Positions 27,272 through 35,493 of a DNA stretch of 64,000 bases are shown piece after piece. A program made the translations under genes and the position numbers. The stretch is taken from positions 62,001-126,000 of the forward strand of contig JAJPEN010000047.1 of assembly GCA_021166835.1 (NCBI GenBank), given 5' to 3'. Position 1 is the first letter of the stretch. Each line of letters starts with the position of its first letter. The notes under the pieces are model-generated. The model saw only the letters and a program-made list of their open reading frames with translations. It was not told where the DNA came from and did no database searches. Source of the stretch: Burkholderiaceae bacterium. GTDB lineage: Bacteria; Pseudomonadota; Gammaproteobacteria; Burkholderiales; Burkholderiaceae.

Positions 27272-27842
27272 CGAACTTCTTTCCTCTCTTGAGTTTAATC
27301 ATGCGAGCAGCGGCGTCTCCATCTGCTTTGGGCATAAGCGAAAGCACCGTCTGATCGGAGGAGCTTGTTTGGTCCAATAGATCGATTGCCCAGGCCACCT
27401 TCGAATTGTGGCGCTGCACGAGCGCGATCCGTTCGATTGCTGTTTCCCCCTTATTCAGCACATACAGCAATTCGAGTCGGGCAATACCGCCAAAAAGATC
27501 GCGATGGCCGTCATGAAAATCTAAGGAGGCCTGTGTTGGGTAGTTGCGAGACAGCAACTTATTGTCACCCTTCTTCATGCGCACGAAGACCCTTTCATTC
27601 ACCAGTACTCCATCCCAGTTCTTCATCCTCTCGACCCGCACTCCGGGTCTGCCCTCAAAAACGCGGATGGCGTTGGCAATCAACTGATTCCATACGCAAT
27701 TGGCTCGGACCCGTTTGTGCTGCATCTGGTGAGCGTAACTGCCGCCTAACCAATCACGCCATGCGGCATGCACGACCGAGACAAAGTCTTGGTAGAGAGG
27801 CCGCAGTTCGATGTCTGCTTGGGTGCTGGTGATGGGCGGCAT
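27240..27842 (-). CDS. Hypothetical protein paired with the ImmA/IrrE protein
   Basis: This 200-residue protein has no motif I recognise. It is basic overall and cytoplasmic, begins with a helical segment (QDFVSVVHAAWRDWLGGSYAHQMQHKRVRANCVWN), has a central beta-rich part with DFHDGHRDLFGGIARLELLYVLN, and ends with a very basic tail. The 32-base overlap with the XRE/ImmA gene is strong evidence for a functional pair. Such partners of ImmA proteins are often the cleaved repressor or toxin, but that is inference. It is the first gene of the pair after a plausible promoter at 27872-27900. Confidence 0.65.
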   Translation of the reverse strand: MPPITSTQADIELRPLYQDFVSVVHAAWRDWLGGSYAHQMQHKRVRANCVWNQLIANAIRVFEGRPGVRVERMKNWDGVLVNERVFVRMKKGDNKLLSRNYPTQASLDFHDGHRDLFGGIARLELLYVLNKGETAIERIALVQRHNSKVAWAIDLLDQTSSSDQTVLSLMPKADGDAAARMIKLKRGKKFDGERESRRGS

Positions 27843-27871
27843 CGCGCGTCAAAGCAGTGAACGTATCGATC

Positions 27872-27900
27872 AGGATACCCAAGTAGCACAATGAGATCAA
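27872..27900 (-). promoter_or_regulatory. Candidate sigma-70-type promoter of the ImmA gene pair
   Basis: On the minus strand TTGATC (27900-27895) and TATCCT (27877-27872) are separated by 17 bases, and the -10 element lies about 30 bases before the ATG at 27842. The flanking DNA is A/T-rich. This fits a housekeeping promoter but is a pattern match only. Confidence 0.35.
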
Positions 27901-28006
27901 CAAAATATTCCTCTTTTCATTCCCTAGAGATGCGATGACGCCATCGGGCGGGCTACTCCTCGGCTTTACGACTACAGAGGTTGCTGCATCCCGCCATCTG
28001 CACCCC

Positions 28007-28036
28007 TTTACACTTCCAACTCCAGTGTATACAGTA
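28007..28036 (+). promoter_or_regulatory. Candidate GntR-type operator overlapping a promoter
   Basis: The perfect palindrome TGTATACA lies at 28026-28033, 41 bases before the regulator's start codon. TTTACA at 28007-28012 could be a -35 box, with TACAGT (28030-28035) 17 bases away as -10, so the palindrome would cover the -10 region. FCD-type GntR regulators commonly bind short palindromes of this kind, so autorepression of the operon is a reasonable inference. Confidence 0.45.
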
Positions 28037-28074
28037 TCCCGTCGACGCCAAACCGTCCCTCCGCCGGCGAACCC

Positions 28075-28758
28075 TTGGTCCCCTCCCTCGCCCCCGTCGA
28101 ACGTGCCCCCGCCCTGGCCGATCAGGTCTACGCGGCGTTGCGCGCGCAGCTGCGTAGCGGAGCGATCGCCGCCGGCCTGCCGCTGCAGGAAGTCCAGCTC
28201 GCCCAGAAGCTCGGTGTCTCGCGCACGCCGGTGCGCGAGGCGCTCACGCGCCTGGCCAGCGAAGGGCTGCTCGTGCTTGCCGGGCGCAGCTTCGCCGTTC
28301 CCGCGCTGACGATCGACGACGCCGAAGACATCTACGAAGTCCGCTTCCTGCTCGAGACGGCCGCGATGCGCCGGATCGCGGCGCGCTGCGTCGACGACAC
28401 CGTGCGCGCGCCCATCGAGGAAGCGCTGGCGGCCGCCACGCGCGCGAACAAGGCCGGCGACGTGCGCGGTTTTCGCGAGGCGCACGCGCGCTTTCGCACC
28501 GCGTGCCTGGCGCTGGTGCCCAACCGCCGGCTCGTGCGCGTCATCGAGCAGTACGGCGATCACATGCAGCACATCGGCGCGATCACGCTCGACGATCCGC
28601 AGATCCGCAAGATCGTGCTCGACGGCCTCATCGGTGTGACCGAAGCGCTGCGCGCCGGCGATGGCGACGCGGCCGCCGAGGCGATGCACCGCCACCTTAC
28701 CCAGGCGCGTCACGCCTTCATCGTCGCGATTGGATTGCAGGACAAGGAGACCCCATGA
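28075..28758 (+). CDS. GntR-family transcriptional regulator, FCD subfamily
   Basis: This 227-residue regulator has a winged HTH (about residues 15-80, with LAQKLGVSRTPVREALTRLASEGLL) and an all-helical FCD ligand-binding domain containing DIYEVRFLLE and the metal-binding His pattern (FREAHARFR, DHMQHI, MHRHL). FCD regulators sense organic acids or CoA-pathway intermediates. TTG 28075 is the only plausible start before the HTH; no ATG or GTG exists upstream in frame. The stop overlaps the thiolase ATG, so the regulator is the first gene of the large catabolic operon and probably represses it until the pathway's substrate or an intermediate binds. Confidence 0.85.
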   Translation: MVPSLAPVERAPALADQVYAALRAQLRSGAIAAGLPLQEVQLAQKLGVSRTPVREALTRLASEGLLVLAGRSFAVPALTIDDAEDIYEVRFLLETAAMRRIAARCVDDTVRAPIEEALAAATRANKAGDVRGFREAHARFRTACLALVPNRRLVRVIEQYGDHMQHIGAITLDDPQIRKIVLDGLIGVTEALRAGDGDAAAEAMHRHLTQARHAFIVAIGLQDKETP

Positions 28759-29960
28759 AATACCGCGCCGAGATCCCCTACGGGGCCTACTGGAGCACGC
28801 CCTTCGCCCGCTGGCAGGGCAGCTTCTCGAATCTGCACAGCATCGAGTTCGCCGCGCACGTCGCTCGCAACGAACTGAAGAAGCGCGACATCGATCCCGC
28901 GCGCTTCGACTACGGGGTGCTTGGCTTCTCGGTGCCGCAGAAGCATTCGTTCTACGGGCTGCCGTGGCTCACCGGGCTCATCGGCGCGAAGAGCGCCGGC
29001 GGCCCGACGATGATGCAGGCCTGCGCTACCGGCGTGCGCACGCTGCTCGCCGCCGCGCAGGAAATCGAATGCGGGATGGCCGAGACGGCGCTCGTGCTGA
29101 ACTGCGACCGCACGTCGAATGGCCCGCACCTGTATTACCCGAATCCGAAAGGCCCGGGCGGCACCGGCGCCGCCGAAGACTGGGTGATGGACAACTTCGG
29201 CTGCGATCCGCTCGGCTCGCATTCGATGCTGCAGACCGCCGAGAACGTGGCGAAGAAGCACGGCATCTCCACTTCGCAGCAGCACGAGGTCGTGCTGATG
29301 CGCGAGGCGCAGTACCGCCGCGCGCTGGCCGACGACAGCGCGTTCCTCAAGCGCTTCATGACACTGCCCTTCGACGTGCCGGCGCCGAATTTCCGCAAGA
29401 CGGTCGCCACGATGGCCGGCGACGAAGGCGTCTCGCAATCGACCGTCGAAGGCCTGGCGAAGCTCAAGCCCGTGATGGAAGGCGGAACCGTGACCTTCGG
29501 CGGCCAGACGCATCCGGCCGACGGCAGCGCGGGGATCGTGCTGACGACGCCCGAGCGCGCGCGCGAGCTGTCGAAGAACCCGAAGATCGCCGTGCGACTG
29601 CGCGGTTTCGGCCTGGCGCGCGCGGAGCTGGCGCACATGCCCGAGGCGACGTTGCCTGCGGCGCAGCGCGCGCTGGCGCAGGCCGGCGTCGGCATCGCGC
29701 AGATGGCCGCGATCAAGACGCACAACCCTTTCGCGGTCAACGACGTCTTCTTCGCCAGGGCCACCGGCGCCGACATCGCGAAGATGAACGACTACGGCTG
29801 CTCGCTCGTCTGGGGTCATCCGCAGGCGCCGATGGGCACGCGCGCGGTCATCGAGCTGATCGAGGAGCTTGCGTTGCGCGGCGGCGGTCTGGGCCTGTTC
29901 ACCGGCTGCGCGGCCGGCGACACCGCGATGGCGGTGGTCGTCGAGGTCGCCGACGCATAA
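28755..29960 (+). CDS. Thiolase-family protein (acetyl-CoA acetyltransferase-like)
   Basis: This 401-residue enzyme keeps the thiolase active site: Cys90 in MMQACATG, Asn in KTHNPFAVND, His355 in WGHPQAPMG and Cys385 in TGCAAGD. It should cleave a 3-ketoacyl-CoA with CoA, or condense two acyl-CoAs, in the cytoplasm. The ATG overlaps the regulator's stop. Several family loops differ (the region 120-170 is rich in GPHLYYPNPKGPGGTG), so substrate range may be unusual. In this operon it would perform the last, carbon-carbon-cleaving step of the proposed CoA-linked pathway. Confidence 0.83.
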   Translation: MKYRAEIPYGAYWSTPFARWQGSFSNLHSIEFAAHVARNELKKRDIDPARFDYGVLGFSVPQKHSFYGLPWLTGLIGAKSAGGPTMMQACATGVRTLLAAAQEIECGMAETALVLNCDRTSNGPHLYYPNPKGPGGTGAAEDWVMDNFGCDPLGSHSMLQTAENVAKKHGISTSQQHEVVLMREAQYRRALADDSAFLKRFMTLPFDVPAPNFRKTVATMAGDEGVSQSTVEGLAKLKPVMEGGTVTFGGQTHPADGSAGIVLTTPERARELSKNPKIAVRLRGFGLARAELAHMPEATLPAAQRALAQAGVGIAQMAAIKTHNPFAVNDVFFARATGADIAKMNDYGCSLVWGHPQAPMGTRAVIELIEELALRGGGLGLFTGCAAGDTAMAVVVEVADA

Positions 29961-29998
29961 AGAAACAAACGAACGAGGGATTCCGACGGGAGACGGGA

Positions 29999-31561
29999 AT
30001 GAGCCTCGACGAATGGATCGAAGAACACGCCGAGCGCACGCCGGAGCGCATCGCGATCCGCTTTCCGGGTCGTGACCTGAGCTACGCGCGCTTCGCGCAG
30101 CTCGTGCGCCGCGTCGCCGCGGCGCTTGCGCGCGAAGGCGTCGATCGCGGCGGCTGCGTCGGCTGGCTCGGCTACAACAGTCCCGAGCTGCTCGCGCTGA
30201 TGTTCGCCGCGGCGCGCCTGGGCGCGATGTTCATGCCGCTGAACTGGCGACTGGCGGCGCCCGAGCATCGGCAGATGCTGGCCGATTGCCCGCCGCGCGT
30301 GCTCGTCGTCGAACCGGCCTTCGTCGGACAGACCGACGCCTACCGCGCCGCGCTCGAGGGCACACGTCTCGTCGCGATGGGCGATGCGCCCTCCGGCTGG
30401 ACGCGCTGGGAAGCCTTCCTCGAGAACGTCGACGAAGCCGCCCTGCCTGCGCGCGCAGCGTTCGATGATGAGCCGCTGCTCGTCTGCTACACCTCGGGCT
30501 CCACCGGCAAGCCCAAGGGCGTGCTGCTCACGCAGCGCGCGATCGCCGCCAACGCGGAGAGCAGCGCGGCGATGCACGACATGACGGCCGACGACCGCAT
30601 CCTCACCACGCTGCCGCTGTTCCACGTGGGCGGGCTGAACAACCAGACGACGCCGGCGCTGCGCGTCGGCGCCACCGTCGTGCTGCATCCGCGCTCCGAC
30701 GTCGAGCCGACCTTCGACGCGATCGAGCGCGAACGCATCACGCTCACCGTGCTGGTGCCCGCGCAGCTCGAGGCGATGATGGCGCACCCGCGCTGGACGA
30801 GCGCCGATCTGTCGAGCCTGCGCATGATCACGACGGGCTCGACGGTCGTCTCCGAGAAGCTGATCCGCGACGTGCACGCGCGCGGCATTCCGATGGCGCA
30901 GGTCTACGGCGCCACCGAGACCTGCCCGATCGCCGCGTACCAGCGCCGCGAGGACGCGGCTCGCGTCGGCAGCGCCGGACGTCCGGCGAAGGGCTGCGAG
31001 CTGCGCATCGTCGACGACTACGCGCGCGACGTGGCGCCCGGCGCGAGCGGCGAGATCCTCGTGCGCGGCCCGAACGTGATGCGCGGCTACTGGAACGACC
31101 GCGCGGCCACCGATGCCGCGCTCGTCGACGGCTGGTTCCACACCGGCGACGTCGGTCACTTCGACGCCGACGGCTTCCTGTGGGTAGACGGCCGCAAGAA
31201 GGACATGATCATCTCGGGCAGCGAGAACATCTACCCGGCCGAGATCGAGAACGTGCTGATCGAGTCGCCCGACATCGCCGAGGCTTCGGTGGTCGGCCGG
31301 CCCGACGAGCGCTGGGGCGAGGTCGTCGTCGCCGTCGTCGTACGACGTCCCGGCAGCACGATCGATGCCGGCGGCGTGCTCGCGCTGCTCGAAGGCCGCA
31401 TCGCGCGCTTCAAGCATCCGAAGGACGTCGTCTTCGCCGACGCGCTCCCGAAGACCGCGCTCGGCAAGGTGCGCAAGGAAGAGGTGCGCCGCTTCGCCGC
31501 GCAAGCGAGCGAAGCTGCCGGGAACGCCGCCCTGAATCTTTCGAACAGGACAACCGCATGA
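29999..31561 (+). CDS. AMP-dependent acyl-CoA synthetase/ligase
   Basis: This 520-residue ANL-superfamily enzyme activates a carboxylic acid to its CoA thioester at the expense of ATP. The P-loop YTSGSTGKPKG is at about residues 164-174, YGATETCP in the middle, GWFHTGDVGHFDADGFLWVDGRKKDMI before the hinge and the catalytic lysine in PKTALGKVRK near the C-terminus. ATG 29999 has a GGGAGACGGGA ribosome-binding region. It lies between the thiolase and hyuA genes, so it is the likely entry step of the pathway. The acid cannot be named; medium-chain or aromatic acids are both possible. Confidence 0.88.
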   Translation: MSLDEWIEEHAERTPERIAIRFPGRDLSYARFAQLVRRVAAALAREGVDRGGCVGWLGYNSPELLALMFAAARLGAMFMPLNWRLAAPEHRQMLADCPPRVLVVEPAFVGQTDAYRAALEGTRLVAMGDAPSGWTRWEAFLENVDEAALPARAAFDDEPLLVCYTSGSTGKPKGVLLTQRAIAANAESSAAMHDMTADDRILTTLPLFHVGGLNNQTTPALRVGATVVLHPRSDVEPTFDAIERERITLTVLVPAQLEAMMAHPRWTSADLSSLRMITTGSTVVSEKLIRDVHARGIPMAQVYGATETCPIAAYQRREDAARVGSAGRPAKGCELRIVDDYARDVAPGASGEILVRGPNVMRGYWNDRAATDAALVDGWFHTGDVGHFDADGFLWVDGRKKDMIISGSENIYPAEIENVLIESPDIAEASVVGRPDERWGEVVVAVVVRRPGSTIDAGGVLALLEGRIARFKHPKDVVFADALPKTALGKVRKEEVRRFAAQASEAAGNAALNLSNRTTA

Positions 31562-33699
31562 CGCTCAAGATCGGAATCGACGTCGGTGGCACCTTCACCG
31601 ACTTCGTCGTCACCCGCGACGGCGCCGAACCGGCGATCTTCAAGACGCTGTCGACGCCGACCGATCCCTCGATCGCCGTCGTCGAGGGCCTGTCGGACAT
31701 CGCCGCCAGCATGAACCCGCCGATGACGCTCGAAGCCTTCGCGCCGACCATCGACACGATCGTGCACGGCACGACGGTGACGACCAACGCCACGCTCACG
31801 CACACCGGCGCGAAGAGCGCGCTGCTCACCACCGAGGGCGTGCGCGACGCGCTCGAGATGCGCCGCGGCATCCGCGAGGAGCAGTACAACAACCGCTACA
31901 CCAACGTGAAGCCGCTGGTGCCGCGTTACCTGCGCGCCGGCATCCCCGGTCGGCTCGACCGCAACGGGGCGCAAACGCAGCCGCTCGACCTCGAAGCGGT
32001 GCGCCGCGCGATCGCGCAGTTCCGCGCCGAGGGCGTGCAGGCGGTGTCGATCTGCTTCATGAACTCGTTCGCCAATCCCGAGCACGAGCGCGCCGCCGCC
32101 GAGCTGGTGCGCAGCGAGATGCCCGGGGCCTACCTCACCGTCTCCGCCGACCTGCTGCCGTCAATCCGCTTCTACGAGCGCGTGAGCACCACCGCGCTGA
32201 ACTCCTACGTCGGGCCGAAGCTGAACCACTACCTCGACCAGCTGGTCGGGCGCCTGAAGCGTGCCGGCTTCGGCGGGCTGCTGCTGATCATGCAGTCCAA
32301 CGGCGGCGTGATCACGCCGCAGCTCGCGCGCGAGAAAGCGGCGCTCACGCTACTGTCGGGCCCCGCCGGCGGCCCCGGCGCCGGTCTCTTCTACGTGCGC
32401 GCGCACGGCCAGAACAAGTGCATCACCACCGACATGGGCGGCACGAGCTTCGAGGCCTCGGTGTCGGTCGGCACGCCGATGATCAAGAACGACGGCGAGA
32501 TCGCCCGCCACAAGCTCGCGCTGCCGATGCTCGACATCCACACGATCGGCGCCGGTGGCGGCTCGATCGGCTGGCTCGACGAGGGCGGGCTGCTGCGCGT
32601 GGGCCCGCAGAGCGCCGGCGCCGATCCTGGGCCGGCCTGCTACGGCAAGGGCGGCGAGCTGCCGACCACCACCGACGCCAACGTCGTGCTCGGCTACCTC
32701 GATCCGGCCTTCTTCGCCGGCGGGAAGATGAAGCTCGACGTCGATGCCGCGCGCCGCGCGATCGAGACGCACATCGCGCGTCCGATGGGGCTGTCGATCG
32801 AAGAGGCGGCGGCCGGCATGTACCGCGTCGCCTGCAACAACATGGCGCAGGGCGTGCGCGAGGTGACGATCAAGCGCGGCTTCGATCCGCGCGAGTTCCC
32901 GATCGTTCCGGCCGGCGGCGCTGGCCCGATCCACGCCTGCGCGATCTGCGACGAGCTGGAGATCCCGCTGCAGATCGTGCCGCGCGAGTCGTCGGTGCTG
33001 TGCGCCTTCGGCATGCTGATGAGCGAGCTGAAGCACGACTTCGTTCGCACCTTCGTCGCGCGGCTCGACTCGGTCGACTGGGAACGCCTTTCGACGATGG
33101 TCGACGAGATGGCACGCGAAGGCGACACGCACCTGGACGAGGAACGCGTGCCCGCCGCACAGCGGCGCACCGAGCTGAAGCTCGACTGCCGCTACATCCG
33201 CCAGTACCACGAGGTGTCCTTCCTCGTGCCGCGCGCGCTGGTCGCCGCGCGCGACGCCGCCGGCATCGCGAAGCTCTTCCACGCCGAGCACGAGCGGCTG
33301 TACGGCTACTCGCTCGAGCAGGAGAACACGCCGATCGAGATCATTAACGTGCGCGTGCAGGCGATCGGCAGCACCTCGAAGCCCGGCTACCGCCAGGACG
33401 ACTGGCAGGGCGCCGACAACGCGCACGCGCTCAAGGGCCGCCGCCCGGTCTACGTGCCGGCCCGCAAGGCTTTCGCCGACGTGCCGATCTACGACGGCCA
33501 CGCGATGCGCCACGGCAACCGCGTCGACGGCCCGGCGATGATCGAGCAGGTGACCACCGCGATCTTCGTCGACGCGAGCTTCGACTGCGTGGTCGACGCG
33601 CTCGGCTCCTTCGTGCTGTTCCGCAAGGGACGCGAAGACCTCGTGCGCGCCGCGCTCGGCGAACGCCGGACGCAGCAGCCGGCCGGAGCCGTCGCATGA
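31558..33699 (+). CDS. Hydantoinase/oxoprolinase family protein, A subunit (HyuA-like)
   Basis: This 713-residue protein has the ASKHA-type ATPase start IGIDVGGTFTDF (residues 5-16) and the family motifs HGTTVTTNATLTH, LLIMQSNGGVITP, TTDMGGTSFEA, GAGGGSIGWLD and GADPGPACYG. HyuA with HyuB makes ATP-dependent hydrolases or carboxylases: 5-oxoprolinase, N-methylhydantoinase and acetone/acetophenone carboxylase are known members. The ATG overlaps the ligase stop and the gene overlaps hyuB by four bases, as expected for stoichiometric subunits. In a CoA pathway a carboxylase or lactam-hydrolase step is possible; sequence does not separate the two. Confidence 0.87.
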   Translation: MTLKIGIDVGGTFTDFVVTRDGAEPAIFKTLSTPTDPSIAVVEGLSDIAASMNPPMTLEAFAPTIDTIVHGTTVTTNATLTHTGAKSALLTTEGVRDALEMRRGIREEQYNNRYTNVKPLVPRYLRAGIPGRLDRNGAQTQPLDLEAVRRAIAQFRAEGVQAVSICFMNSFANPEHERAAAELVRSEMPGAYLTVSADLLPSIRFYERVSTTALNSYVGPKLNHYLDQLVGRLKRAGFGGLLLIMQSNGGVITPQLAREKAALTLLSGPAGGPGAGLFYVRAHGQNKCITTDMGGTSFEASVSVGTPMIKNDGEIARHKLALPMLDIHTIGAGGGSIGWLDEGGLLRVGPQSAGADPGPACYGKGGELPTTTDANVVLGYLDPAFFAGGKMKLDVDAARRAIETHIARPMGLSIEEAAAGMYRVACNNMAQGVREVTIKRGFDPREFPIVPAGGAGPIHACAICDELEIPLQIVPRESSVLCAFGMLMSELKHDFVRTFVARLDSVDWERLSTMVDEMAREGDTHLDEERVPAAQRRTELKLDCRYIRQYHEVSFLVPRALVAARDAAGIAKLFHAEHERLYGYSLEQENTPIEIINVRVQAIGSTSKPGYRQDDWQGADNAHALKGRRPVYVPARKAFADVPIYDGHAMRHGNRVDGPAMIEQVTTAIFVDASFDCVVDALGSFVLFRKGREDLVRAALGERRTQQPAGAVA

Positions 33700-35483
33700 A
33701 CGCCGCGGTGCCTTCCTCCGTTCCCGCCGCGTCGGGCTCAGCCTTGCCGTCGTCCGCAAACCCCTCCGCGCAACCGGAGACGAACATGAACGAATCGCGA
33801 ACCGAAACGACGACGATCGACCCGATCCTGCTGTCGGTGTACGCGCGCACCTTCCGGTCGATCACCGACGAGATGAGCATCTCGATGGAGCAGACCACGC
33901 GCTCGCCGATCCTGTGCGAGGCGAAGGACTACGTCACCGGCCTGTACGACGGCGAAGGCCGCATGCTCGAGCAGACCGAGAACCTGCCGATCCTGGCGTT
34001 CTCGCTCGCTCCCGTGTGCAAGTACATCAAGGAATACTTCGGCGACGAGATCTACCCCGGCGACGTGATCTTCCACAACGACGTCTTCAGCCTGGGCAAC
34101 CAGAACAACGACGTCGCGGTCTTCAAGCCTGTGTTCTTCCAGGACAGGCTCGTCGCGTGGACGGCGGTGAAGGGCCACCAGGCCGACATCGGCGGCAACG
34201 TCGCCGGCGGCTACAACCCGAACGCGGTCGAGGTCTGGCAGGAGGCGCTGCGCATTCCGCCGGTGAAGGTCGTCGAGCGCGGCAAATTGCGCAAGGACGT
34301 CTGGAACCTGATCTTCGCCAACGTGCGCCTGGACATCGTCCAGCACGACATGAAGGCCGAGATGGGCGCGTGCACGGTCGGCGAGCGGCGCGTGCTCGAG
34401 CTGCTGGACAAGTACGGGCTGGCGAGCTTCGAGGCGCACAAGCAGGCGCTGTTCGACGCCACCCGCCGCATGATGGAAGCCGAGATCGCGAAGATCCCCA
34501 ACGGCCGCTACTCGGGCGAGGGGCGCGTCTACTACGACGGCCGCCACGAAGGCTCGAAGTTCACGATCCGCGTGGACATCGACGTCGAGGACAACCGCGT
34601 CAGGTTCGACTACTCGCGCACCGACGCGCAGACCAACGGCTTCGTCAACGGCACCTTCACGTCGAGCGCGTCGGCCACGATCCTCACGCTGCTGCAGATG
34701 GTCAATCCCGACATCCCGCACAACGAGGGGATGGTCGAGCCGATCGAGATCGTCATCCCCGAGGGAACGATCCTGAACGCGGCCTATCCGAAGGCGACCA
34801 CCTTCGGCAACCACCTGTGCCCGCCCAATGCCGACGCCATCCAGCGCGCGCTCGCGCCGGTGCTGCCCGATCGGGTCACCGCGGGCTGGAACAACCTGCT
34901 GGCGTCGCTCACCACCGGCATCGATCCGCACACGAACGAGAAGTACGTCGACATCGGCTTCATGGGGCTGAAGGGTGGCTCGGGCGCGATGCTCGGCACC
35001 GACGGCTACGACCACATCGGCATGATCGACGCCTCCGGCGGCGTGCTCGACCAGGACTACGAAATGTTCGAGCAGCAGACGCCGCACACGCTGCTGCGCC
35101 ACGAGCTGCTGGAAGACTCCGCCGGCGCCGGCCAGTGGCGCGGCGGCCTGGGCGTGGAGACGATCTTCCGCATCGGCTCGGACGACACGCAGCTCGTCAC
35201 CTTCGGCGACGGCGACTTCGAGCCGGCCTTCGGGCTGTTCGGCGGCGGCGAGGCCGGGCTGAACTTCATCCGGCTCCGGTATCCCGATGGCCGCGAGGTC
35301 GTGCCGCGCAACAAGGACCTGATCACCGGCGTGCCGAAGGGCACGATCTACCATCAGGTGGCCAGCGGCGGCGGCGGCTACGGCGATCCGAAGAAACGCG
35401 ATCGCAAGGTGCTCGCCGAGGAAGTCCGCAACGGCATGATCTCGCGCGAGAAGGCGCGCGAGCTGTACGGCTGGGAAGGCTAG
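33696..35483 (+). CDS. Hydantoinase/oxoprolinase family protein, B subunit (HyuB-like)
   Basis: This 595-residue protein carries the HyuB family sequence, with ITDEMSISMEQTTRSPILCEAKDY, IFHNDVFSLGNQNNDVAVF, HNEGMVEPIEIVIPEG and the C-terminal SGGGGYGDPKKRDR. The ATG at 33696 overlaps hyuA by ATGA, but the first 30 residues are Ala/Ser/Pro-rich and an internal ATG at 33786 with GGAG upstream may be the true start (565 residues). Together with HyuA it forms the ATP-dependent enzyme of the operon. Acetone-carboxylase gamma-type third subunits are not encoded here, which argues against acetone carboxylase proper. Confidence 0.87.
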   Translation: MNAAVPSSVPAASGSALPSSANPSAQPETNMNESRTETTTIDPILLSVYARTFRSITDEMSISMEQTTRSPILCEAKDYVTGLYDGEGRMLEQTENLPILAFSLAPVCKYIKEYFGDEIYPGDVIFHNDVFSLGNQNNDVAVFKPVFFQDRLVAWTAVKGHQADIGGNVAGGYNPNAVEVWQEALRIPPVKVVERGKLRKDVWNLIFANVRLDIVQHDMKAEMGACTVGERRVLELLDKYGLASFEAHKQALFDATRRMMEAEIAKIPNGRYSGEGRVYYDGRHEGSKFTIRVDIDVEDNRVRFDYSRTDAQTNGFVNGTFTSSASATILTLLQMVNPDIPHNEGMVEPIEIVIPEGTILNAAYPKATTFGNHLCPPNADAIQRALAPVLPDRVTAGWNNLLASLTTGIDPHTNEKYVDIGFMGLKGGSGAMLGTDGYDHIGMIDASGGVLDQDYEMFEQQTPHTLLRHELLEDSAGAGQWRGGLGVETIFRIGSDDTQLVTFGDGDFEPAFGLFGGGEAGLNFIRLRYPDGREVVPRNKDLITGVPKGTIYHQVASGGGGYGDPKKRDRKVLAEEVRNGMISREKARELYGWEG

Positions 35484-35493
35484 GAGCGGCGGG

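Noticed and set aside
31558..35483. Assignment of HyuAB as acetone carboxylase
   Set aside because: The third (gamma) subunit gene is not present in the operon and no acetone-pathway genes are adjacent; the broader HyuAB family call is safer.
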